From positions 6,127,001-6,191,000 of the forward strand of contig NZ_CP083950.1 in assembly GCF_006439395.2 (NCBI RefSeq): DNA of 64,000 bases, written 5' to 3'. Source of the stretch: Mesorhizobium sp. B4-1-4. GTDB taxonomy: Bacteria > Pseudomonadota > Alphaproteobacteria > Rhizobiales > Rhizobiaceae. This document shows positions 35,417-42,666 of this stretch, piece after piece. The translations under genes and the position numbers were made by a program. Every line of letters begins with the position of its first letter. The stretch's first letter is position 1. The notes below the pieces were generated by a model. That model saw only the letters and a list, made by a program, of their open reading frames with translations, was not told where the DNA came from and made no database searches.

Positions 35417-35696
35417 CGACCCTTCCTTATGCGCGTGAGGCACGATCAATCCTTATGTACGGCTAATGCGGAGGCTGCGATCCGGTACGAGACCATTCTA
35501 GTACCCGGCCGGAAACTTGCGACATCTCGCTTCGGGTTGGCTGCGGCTGACCGGCCGCAAGACGATATTGCTCGGTTATCGGCCGGATCAGCCTCTGCAT
35601 CCGCACGACGACGAGACATCATGCGTTTGCGGGTGCTGAGCCAGGTCTGACAGACTGCCTACCAGCCCTGGCTTTGATGGGCGCAGTTGACCAAGT

Positions 35697-36866
35697 TTAA
35701 ATCTGGAAGATTTTCCGCGGGGCGGATGTGAGCACGTCGGCGCCCTTTTCCGTCACCCGGAACGTCTCACTGATTACATAACCGAAATCTTCGTCGACCC
35801 AATTGCCCAACATTAGATGAAACGTCATATTCGGTTTGAGCACGGTCATGTCGCCTTCCTTCAGGCTTGCAGTGGGCTCAAGCCAGCCGATTCCGTGGGC
35901 GTAGCCGCAACGCGTATCTTTTTTGAAGCCACGCTTGGCGATGGTCCGGTTGAAAGCCTCGGCGACATCGCTGCAGGTCGCTCCTGGGCGAACGGCTCCA
36001 AGCGCTGCCTCCAGGCCTTCGACTTCGGCGTCGTGAATGCGCTGCAAGCGATCGTTCGGCGCACCAATCGAGTAAGTGCGCATAAGGCCGGCGGCGTAGC
36101 CGTGGCGCGAACCACCAAGCTCCAGATTGATTTGCGATCCGTCGCGGAAGACATCCTCGCTCCAGGGAATGTGGCAGGTTCCCGTGCGAGGCGATGAACA
36201 CAGGCCCACCAGCTTGATGAGCGTCCCCGGCTTGCCGTTCACGCCGCGGACCAACGTTCCCACGATTTCCGCAACAGCATCGGCCTCGCGCACACCAGGG
36301 CGGATCACCTCGGCGGCACGCAGGACCGCTGCATCGGAGATGGCAGCACATTCCCGCATGACCTCGATTTCCAGATCCGACTTGACCAGGCGGATCCAGG
36401 TTACGGCTAGTGTACAATCCACGACCTTCGCCTTGGGCAAACGTCTCTTGAATTTCTCCGTCGCCGTTACCGGTAGGCTGTTCTGCTCGAGTCCAATGGT
36501 GCGGTTTGCGACGCCGGCGTCATTCAGGAAATCAATCAGTGTGTCATACCCATCCTTTTCTGGATTCCCGATCAGGTATTCCGGATACGCAATCACCTTG
36601 TTCCGATCCATGAACGCCTGGTGGAGCGCCGCCGGCGCATCACACTGGCGCAGAATAAACGATGGCTCCTCTTCGTCGATCAAAACAACGAGGCCTTGCG
36701 GCACATAACCAGAGACTGCCGTGTATCCAGTAAGGTAGGTAATGTTGTTCGGATCGGAAACGACGAGGGCATCGACATTGCGGCGGCCCATCTCTTCTTT
36801 GACAGTGCCAAGCCTGCGCAAGAATTCCGCGCGAGGAAACGCCTGTGGCCCTTTGGTGATCGTCAT
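35697..36866 (-). CDS. M24-family hydrolase (creatinase/ectoine-hydrolase-like), second copy
   Basis: The 389-residue protein has the creatinase-type N domain (DALVVSDPNNITYLTGYTAV) and an M24 C domain with NLELGGSRHGYAAGLMRTYS, GYAHGIGWLEP, MTFHLMLGNW and ISETFRVTEKGAD. As in the gene at 12922, the aspartates expected in the metal site are replaced (LELGGSRHGYAAGLMR). The start at 36866 follows GGAG at a 9-base distance; earlier in-frame ATGs at 36881 and 36923 are less likely. Site D of the shared operator lies 155-195 bp upstream, and a broken AsnC-type gene is divergent. It probably hydrolyses a non-peptide amide in the same pathway as the first M24 enzyme. Confidence 0.87.
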   Translation of the reverse strand: MTITKGPQAFPRAEFLRRLGTVKEEMGRRNVDALVVSDPNNITYLTGYTAVSGYVPQGLVVLIDEEEPSFILRQCDAPAALHQAFMDRNKVIAYPEYLIGNPEKDGYDTLIDFLNDAGVANRTIGLEQNSLPVTATEKFKRRLPKAKVVDCTLAVTWIRLVKSDLEIEVMRECAAISDAAVLRAAEVIRPGVREADAVAEIVGTLVRGVNGKPGTLIKLVGLCSSPRTGTCHIPWSEDVFRDGSQINLELGGSRHGYAAGLMRTYSIGAPNDRLQRIHDAEVEGLEAALGAVRPGATCSDVAEAFNRTIAKRGFKKDTRCGYAHGIGWLEPTASLKEGDMTVLKPNMTFHLMLGNWVDEDFGYVISETFRVTEKGADVLTSAPRKIFQI

Positions 36867-37018
36867 TGATTTCAACTCCATTTTGCAATTCTGAGACAAT
36901 GGCCAAGAATGCCAGAGCGTCATTGCACGCTCGGGTGATCCTGCGCTCGATCAGCACTCGGGCCGCGTCAAAGGGCGCCGAGTCCGCTGTTCAGAAACAG
37001 CCGTTCCCATTGGCGGGA

Positions 37019-37062
37019 GGATCGAACGTTGGCTGGTGCAGGTCAAATGCAGTTTGTATATC
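37019..37062 (-). promoter_or_regulatory. Palindromic operator abutting -35 box, site D (second M24 gene)
   Basis: On the reverse strand ATACA-AAC-TGCAT is followed by TTGACC (37046-37041) and CGATCC 16 bp later (37024-37019). It differs from site A by one base in the operator and one in the -35 box. It points at the M24 gene starting at 36866. The rest of the 435-bp gap (36867-37301) shows no gene. Confidence 0.6.
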
Positions 37063-37301
37063 AACGCCATCTAGCAGCGAGATACCCAGCACAAGGCGAT
37101 ATGGTCAGGTGGTCGATGCTTCAGCTTTCGCGATGTTGGAATTTTCGCCTCCGCCGCACAAGGAAGTCCTTTGCGCATCCGCGGGCTCGACGACCAGGTG
37201 CCAGAGTTTGGGATCTGCAGATGGAACCACAGCGTCGTTGCATCGAAGAGGCCAGCGGGTAATGCAGCTTGGTTCCCTGCAAATATTCACCGGCACCTCC
37301 G

Positions 37302-37753
37302 ATGGACGATCTCGACCGACGTATCCTCTCGGCACTAAAGAACAACAATCGACTTTCATTCGCAGAGCTGGCAGAGGTCGTGGGGTCCTCGGGAGCCTCC
37401 TGCATGGACGCATCAACAAGCTGCGTTCGGACAATGTGATCGTGGCTGACATCTCGCTGGTAAACCCGAAAGCGCTTGGCAAATCTCTGACTGTGGTTGT
37501 TAACGTGGAGCTCGATCGCGAGCGGCTGGATCTGATCAATGAGTTCAAACGTGCGATGCGGGCGGAAAGGAAGTAACGCAATGCTATATGGTCACAGGGG
37601 ATGCGGACTTCGTGCTAATTGTCGCGGTTGGAAGACGTTGAGGCATTCGACGTTTTCGTCAAAACGAAACTGTATACCAACGCCAATTTTCGCAAATTCA
37701 AGAGCATGATCACGCTCGATCGGATCAAGTTCGAACCGCGCGTTTTGGTATAG
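37302..37753 (+). pseudogene. AsnC/Lrp-family regulator, frameshifted
   Basis: The start is normal (MDDLDRRILSALKNNNRLSF, then AELAEVVG), then the frame breaks in the HTH near 37395. INKLRSDNVIVADISLVNPK and LGKSLTVVVNVELDRERLDL continue in a second frame to 37576. QCYMVTGDADFVLIVAV and VEAFDVFVKTKLYTNANFRK then KSMITLDRIKFEPRVLV continue after two more shifts to the stop at 37753. All parts are clearly Lrp/AsnC. At least three frameshifts make it inactive. It is divergent from the second M24 gene, so it may once have controlled that gene. Confidence 0.85.
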
Positions 37754-37892
37754 CGGCGTCCAATGCGAAAGAGGCGCACAGCTAAAGGGTAAGCGTCGTC
37801 TGGAACGCACCCGCGTCTAAAAAAGCTCAACGCGTCGTTCAACATCATGAGTGCCGAAGGGTATAATGGGACCAGACAACGAGGAGAGCTCT

Positions 37893-38255
37893 ATGAAAGT
37901 CGAAACGAAACTCAGAATTGAACGAGGCGACGTGTGCGTAGCCGACAGGCTGGACGAGGCATTCAACCTGGTTACCGGGCATGAGCTTCCGGAAGCGGAC
38001 CAGAAGCCCTTTGGTCGGATAAGAGGCAATGACTTTGGGATGGAGGACGCTGAGCGCGCTGTCGCAATCGTCCATAGCCGGAGCGCCCAGATACTGAAGC
38101 AGGCAGACACTGCCGATGTCTTTAAGGATCCGGCGCTTCAAGCTATCTGGGCCGATGGGCAGCGAATGGCAGCGGGGCTTGCTGTGCGGAAGGCAGACGA
38201 GTTCATGTCCGCTCTCAGGGATGATGTCCGCGAAGCCACAGGTAGCAATGACTAA
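37893..38255 (+). CDS. Hypothetical protein, 120 residues
   Basis: The frame starts MKVETKLRIERGDVCVADRL after a GGAGAG ribosome-binding site and is rich in charged residues (EFNLVTGHELPEADQKPFG-like composition, then VHSRSAQILKQADTADVF). It has no membrane segment or signal peptide. I do not recognise a family. It lies between the AsnC pseudogene and the IS66 element, 58 bp before the latter. Its codon pattern and ribosome-binding site suggest a real gene. Confidence 0.55.
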   Translation: MKVETKLRIERGDVCVADRLDEAFNLVTGHELPEADQKPFGRIRGNDFGMEDAERAVAIVHSRSAQILKQADTADVFKDPALQAIWADGQRMAAGLAVRKADEFMSALRDDVREATGSND

Positions 38256-38312
38256 CTGCGCCCTTTCAAAATTGCTTGGGCATAGCCGTTTACTTAGGAT
38301 CGCGTCGTACTT

Positions 38313-39860
38313 TCACTGAACCTTGCTGTGCAAAGCTCTCGGTGCGAGGGCGCGGTTGGAATAGGCCCAGGGCAGAAGTTCGTCGATCTGGCTGTTGGGA
38401 TGTCCGCTGACGATCCTGGCGAGCACGTCCGCGAGGTAGGCAAGTGGCTCGACTCTATTGAGCTTGCACGTTTCGATGAGCGAGGCGACGACGGCCCAGT
38501 GCTCGGCACCACCGTCCGATCCGGCGAAGAGGGCGTTCTTTCGGTTGAGCGCGATCGGGCGGATCGACCGCTCGACGGTATTAGAGTCGATCTCGATGCG
38601 TCCGTCGTCGAGGAAGCGGGTGAGTCCCTCCCAGCGTGACAGCGTATAGCGGATTGCCTCGGCGAGCTTGGTCTTCTGGCTGATCAGGCCGAGCTTCTCG
38701 CGCAGCCACGGCTCGAACTCGACCAGGATCGGCCGGCTCCTTTCCTGGCGCACAGCACGACGGGCGTCTGCTGGCTGGCGGCGGATGTCGTCCTCCACGC
38801 GATAGAGCTCTGCGATGCGCCGGAGCGCCTCGCTGGCGATCGGCGCTGGGCCGGCTGCGGCGAGTTCGTAGAAGCGCCGGCGCACGTGTGCCCAGCAGAA
38901 GGCGAGCGTTGCGCCGCTCTTGTCGGCGAGCACGCGATAGCCGCCATAGCCGTCGACCTGCAGGATTCCGGTGAAGCCCGCCAGATGGGCGATCGGTCGC
39001 TCGGCCTTGCGGTCCGGCGCATAGACATAAGCGACGCCAGGTGGGTCGCTCCCCTGCCATGGCCGATCGTCGCGAGCGTAGGCCCAGAGCTGCCCGGTCT
39101 TGGTCTTGCCGCGGCCGGGATCCAGCACCGGCGCCGTGGTCTCGTCGGCAAAGAGCTTCGGCGAGGCTTTCAGCTTCTCCAGCAGCCGCTCGTGGACCGG
39201 ACGCAGATGCCAGGCGGCGCGGCCGACCCAGTCGCCGAGGGTGGAGCGATCCAGATTGATGCCCTGCCGGGCGTAGATCTGCGCCTGGCGATAGAGCGGC
39301 AGGTGATCGGCATATTTGGAGACCAGAACCTGCGCGACGGTGGCCTCGGTCGGCAGACCGCCTTCGATCAGCCGGGCGGGCGCCGGAGCCTGCACGACCA
39401 CGTCCTCGCAGGCACGACAGGCATATTTGGGCCGCCGTACGACGATCACGCGCAGTTGCGCCGGCACGATGTCGAGCCGTTCGCTAACGTCTTCGCCGAT
39501 CCGATGAAGTCCGTCGCGGCAGCATGGGCAGGCATGGTCCTCGATGTCGACGACCATCTCGATGCGAGGCAGATGCGCCGGCAGCGCACCCCGGTTCGCC
39601 CGCCGCTTTGCGGTGCGCTCCCTGCGCGTGGCAGGATCGGCACGCTCGGCCTCTTCCTCGCCTGCCGCCTCGATCTGTTCGGCCTCCTCAAGGCCAAGCA
39701 GCAGTTGATCTTCGGGCAGGCTCTCGGCCCGGCGGCCGAAGCGGTGACGCTGCAATTCCTTGATGATCTGGGTCAGGCGAGCATTCTCGACATCGCGCGC
39801 CAGGACCATCGCCTTCAGCACATCCGGATCGTCGGGAAGCTGGTCCGCTGTCATCGCCAT
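38313..39860 (-). CDS. tnpC: IS66 transposase TnpC
   Basis: The 515-residue DDE transposase of IS66: an N-terminal leucine-zipper-like part (ARLTQIIKELQRHRFGRRAE), a zinc-finger-like VDIEDHACPCCRDGLHRIGE, then ADETTAPVLDPGRGKTKTGQ with the first catalytic aspartate, VDGYGGYRVLADKSGATLAF, CWAHVRRRFYEL, and the C-terminal DGRIEIDSNTVERSIRPIAL with NRKNALFAGSDGGAEHWAV. It is full length. The remnant at 12202 is a deleted relative. Confidence 0.95.
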   Translation of the reverse strand: MAMTADQLPDDPDVLKAMVLARDVENARLTQIIKELQRHRFGRRAESLPEDQLLLGLEEAEQIEAAGEEEAERADPATRRERTAKRRANRGALPAHLPRIEMVVDIEDHACPCCRDGLHRIGEDVSERLDIVPAQLRVIVVRRPKYACRACEDVVVQAPAPARLIEGGLPTEATVAQVLVSKYADHLPLYRQAQIYARQGINLDRSTLGDWVGRAAWHLRPVHERLLEKLKASPKLFADETTAPVLDPGRGKTKTGQLWAYARDDRPWQGSDPPGVAYVYAPDRKAERPIAHLAGFTGILQVDGYGGYRVLADKSGATLAFCWAHVRRRFYELAAAGPAPIASEALRRIAELYRVEDDIRRQPADARRAVRQERSRPILVEFEPWLREKLGLISQKTKLAEAIRYTLSRWEGLTRFLDDGRIEIDSNTVERSIRPIALNRKNALFAGSDGGAEHWAVVASLIETCKLNRVEPLAYLADVLARIVSGHPNSQIDELLPWAYSNRALAPRALHSKVQ

Positions 39861-39929
39861 GATCGGATCAGACCATATTCGCCAGTTCCGGGCGACAGCG
39901 GAATCCAGGCTGATTCACTTGGTCGCGGA

Positions 39930-40286
39930 TCAACCCGCCTGCGCCGGAGCGCGCGTCCGGCGGGCTTCATGAACCCGCCGCCAATCAAGCCCTTCAAGCA
40001 GCGCCGACAACTGAGCGGCCGTCAGCCGCATCACGCCATCCTGCACTTTCGGCCAACGGAACTCGCCATCCTCCAGCCGCTTCGCATAGAGGCAGACGCC
40101 GGTGCCGTCCCAGAAGATCAGCTTGATCCGATCCGTTCGTTTCGCCCGGAACACGTAGACTGCACCGCTGAACGGATCGGCGCCCATCGTCTCGCGCACC
40201 AACGCAGCCAGCCCCTCCGCACCCTTGCGGAAGTCTACCGGCTTCGTTGCCACCATGACCTTGACGGCGCCCGTCGGCCCGATCAC
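39930..40286 (-). CDS. tnpB: IS66 accessory protein TnpB
   Basis: A 118-residue protein with the TnpB signature VMVATKPVDFRKGAEGLAAL, GAVYVFRAKRTDRIKLIFWD and GTGVCLYAKRLEDGEFRWPK. It is required together with TnpC for IS66 transposition in well-studied members, although its mechanism is unclear. It overlaps tnpA by four bases (ATGA). Confidence 0.95.
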   Translation of the reverse strand: MIGPTGAVKVMVATKPVDFRKGAEGLAALVRETMGADPFSGAVYVFRAKRTDRIKLIFWDGTGVCLYAKRLEDGEFRWPKVQDGVMRLTAAQLSALLEGLDWRRVHEARRTRAPAQAG

Positions 40287-40726
40287 GAGGTTGCCTTCAG
40301 TGCACGGATCACCGCCGCAACCGTCTTGGCGTCGGCTCCCCGGCCGACCCGCATGGCGATGCCGTCAATCTCAAGCTCGATCACGCCAGCATCTCGGGTC
40401 GCCTTCCGCTTCCGCGGCTGCGCTGGACGCGTCGGCGCGGGTTCCGGAGCCGGCGCCGTCACCACCGCCGGAACAAAGAGCGGTTCAGGTGCCGACGCCG
40501 TCAACGGCTGACGAGCGGCCCGACGCCACGCGAACAGTTGCTGCGGAGACAAGGCATAGCGCCTGGCCACCGCGCTCACGGTCTCGCCAACCTCGTAGCT
40601 TTCCGCCACGATCCGCGCCTTCTCATCCGGCAGCCATTCTCGCCGCCGACCGGCGCCAGTGAAGATCTCAAGCCGACGAACCGGCTCTTCATCCCTGGAC
40701 TTAAGCGTAAGCTCTGAAATCGTCAT
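40283..40726 (-). CDS. tnpA: IS66 accessory protein TnpA
   Basis: A 147-residue protein with a helix-turn-helix: RREWLPDEKARIVAESYEVG followed by ETVSAVARRYALSPQQLFAW, the IS3/IS911-type HTH found in IS66 TnpA. The Pro/Ala-rich linker and a C-terminal DGIAMRVGRGADAKTVAAVI complete it. I chose the ATG at 40726; the frame runs back to 40771, but those codons lie before the conserved start. Confidence 0.92.
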   Translation of the reverse strand: MTISELTLKSRDEEPVRRLEIFTGAGRRREWLPDEKARIVAESYEVGETVSAVARRYALSPQQLFAWRRAARQPLTASAPEPLFVPAVVTAPAPEPAPTRPAQPRKRKATRDAGVIELEIDGIAMRVGRGADAKTVAAVIRALKATS

Positions 40727-41072
40727 GTGTCGAAGCCCTCGAGGCCTTCGAACATCGTTCCTTCCGGTCATGTGCGAAAGGTGCTGTCAGAACACCGCTT
40801 ACGCTAAAGGTGAACGTGAAAGCGCTCCAGATGGAGACGTAAGGTTCGTTGGCCGCCGATCGAAGGCTTCTCGCGGCAAAGACGCGCGGGCGAGGCCAAT
40901 TCCGCTAGGTACTCGCAATACGCCGGCAATCAGTTGGACCAGCTACCGACGACCACGCTGACCCCCGGGGGGAGGAGCGCGTAGATCACCGCTCGTGCGG
41001 CTGATTATTTGAGACAAGGCGATTTTCCACATCAATCGCCAGGCTTCTTACCCTTGCTAGCAGATCGGACCG

Positions 41073-41759
41073 CTAGCGCGTTTCCGAAACGCTGGACAGC
41101 AAAGGTGCAAGGACTTTGGCGCCGTCTCGAAGGTCGCGCTCCACAGCAGCTCGGGCCGCTTCCTGGTCATGCCGAGCGAGCGCTCGCAAGAGTTCTTCAT
41201 GAGGATGCAAGCCGCGTGAGATAGGACGCGGTGCGGCTATGAAGAGGCGGATGGTGGGGCCCACCTGTGTCCAGAGGTTTTCGACAATCCTGCGCAGCAC
41301 CGGCATGCGAGCGATCTCGATGACACCAAAATGAAAGCGTTCATTTTCCTCAAGGGCCTTGGAGGTATCATTTCTGCGGCGGGCCTCTGCCAGTCGATCG
41401 TGGATAGCCTTTAGCGATGCCACGTCTTGTGCAGTGGCAAGCTGGGCGGCTCGTGCCGCCGCTCGGCCCTCGAGGTCGACCCTAAGCTCTATGATTTCCT
41501 CATAGGTGGCGAGAGGCAAGTGGGGGACCCAGGCCACGCCGCGGGCATCTAGGTCAAGCGCGCCTTCTGAAACAAGCCGCAGCAAGGCTTCCCGCACAGG
41601 CGTTGGACTGACCTCCAATTCAACAGACAGGTTTCGATGGACGAGCTTCTGACCTGGCACCAACTGGCCCGAAACCAGTGCTGTGCGAACACGACGGTAA
41701 ACCTTCTCGGTAAGCGTCTCTTCCTTTTCGACCGGACCGAGTGGTTCACGAAGTTCCAT
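41073..41759 (-). CDS. GntR-family regulator, FCD subfamily
   Basis: The 228-residue protein has a GntR HTH (VYRRVRTALVSGQLVPGQKL, then VHRNLSVELEVSPTPVREAL) and an FCD ligand domain (ENERFHFGVIEIARM, HPHEELLRALARHDQEAARA). It is the last gene of a reverse TPP enzyme-SDR-GntR unit, 104 bp after the SDR, and probably represses that unit. A near-palindrome AGCATATACT (44417-44426) upstream of the first gene is a possible operator. The 270 bases between it and the IS66 end (40803-41072) show no gene. Confidence 0.9.
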   Translation of the reverse strand: MELREPLGPVEKEETLTEKVYRRVRTALVSGQLVPGQKLVHRNLSVELEVSPTPVREALLRLVSEGALDLDARGVAWVPHLPLATYEEIIELRVDLEGRAAARAAQLATAQDVASLKAIHDRLAEARRRNDTSKALEENERFHFGVIEIARMPVLRRIVENLWTQVGPTIRLFIAAPRPISRGLHPHEELLRALARHDQEAARAAVERDLRDGAKVLAPLLSSVSETR

Positions 41760-41863
41760 GGCTGGACCGATTAGAGAGATTCATCGCAATGAGCCTATAG
41801 CACTGTTGTCCGCCCGTTATCGTTGTTCGTCGCAGCACAGGCAGACAGGCCTGTCGATGCTGC

Positions 41864-42622
41864 TTACGGCATGTAGCTACCGCCTGTGACGTCTAAGGTT
41901 GCGCCTGTCAGGTAGGCCGCAGCGTCGCTGGCAAGAAAACTAACGACTTCGGCGACCTCGTTAGGCTCACCCATCCGCCCCACAGGAATGCTGGCGACGA
42001 AAGCTTCGTTTGCAGCTTGGGTTGAACCGGCTACCATTTCGCTCTTTATGCGGCCGGGCGCCACACTGTTCACCGTGACGCCAAACGGCCCAAGCTCAAG
42101 CGCCAACGTGCGTGCAAAACCCATCAGTCCGCTTTTGGACGCGCCATAGTAGGCGCCAGTGATGCTGCTGGGCGTATGCGCGGCTTGGCTTGTCATCATG
42201 ACAATACGTCCCCAGCGGCGGCGCTTGAGCGCCGGGATGGCCCGGCGTGATAGGAGAAATGGCCCGGTCAAGTTAACGCTGATAACCCGTTGCCACTCGT
42301 CCAAAGGGATATCCTCGACAAGCCGCTTCCGACCCTCGACCTTTGGCGATATTCCGGCGTTGTTGACGATCACGCCAAGATCCGACCACCACCCGCCAAG
42401 CCTTTGTGGCAGATCTGCAACGGATGCTTCGTCCGAAACATCCAGTTGCACTGCTTGGGCTTGATAACCCTCTGCCCTAATGGCAGCCGCGGTGTCCTCG
42501 ACGCTGGCAAGCACGTCCGCAAGCACCACCGGGTGGCCCACGGATGCCAATTTCCGTGCGATCGAGGCCCCGATCCCTCGCGCGGCTCCGGTAACCAGCG
42601 CAACCCTGTCACGATTATCCAT
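41864..42622 (-). CDS. Short-chain dehydrogenase/reductase (FabG-like)
   Basis: The 252-residue SDR has VALVTGAARGIGASIA, NNAG in VIVNNAGISPKV, the catalytic Ser-Tyr-Lys in MMTSQAAHTPSSITGAYYGA plus SKSGLMG, and the usual C-terminal FLASDAAAYLTGATLDVTGG. NAD(P) preference and substrate are not clear; the position between a TPP-dependent carboligase/decarboxylase and a GntR regulator suggests it reduces or oxidises the hydroxyketone or aldehyde made by the TPP enzyme. Confidence 0.9.
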   Translation of the reverse strand: MDNRDRVALVTGAARGIGASIARKLASVGHPVVLADVLASVEDTAAAIRAEGYQAQAVQLDVSDEASVADLPQRLGGWWSDLGVIVNNAGISPKVEGRKRLVEDIPLDEWQRVISVNLTGPFLLSRRAIPALKRRRWGRIVMMTSQAAHTPSSITGAYYGASKSGLMGFARTLALELGPFGVTVNSVAPGRIKSEMVAGSTQAANEAFVASIPVGRMGEPNEVAEVVSFLASDAAAYLTGATLDVTGGSYMP

Positions 42623-42666
42623 CCAAATGCCCTCCTTCCGTGAGACGCAAAGTTGAGCCGGCGAGA

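Larger units (their letters stand above)
38313..40802 (-). mobile_element. IS66-family insertion sequence
   Basis: It holds three reverse genes in the IS66 order tnpA-tnpB-tnpC with typical overlaps. The tnpA-side end is visible: read on the reverse strand it begins GTAAGCGGTGTTCTGACAGC (40802 downwards). A matching inverted repeat on the tnpC side, expected below 38313, was not found by eye, so the exact left boundary and any target-site duplication are uncertain. All three genes are open, so the element may be mobile. Confidence 0.9.

Noticed and set aside
38886..40511. 541-codon forward open frame across IS66
   Set aside because: Antisense to intact tnpC, tnpB and tnpA; no family resemblance.
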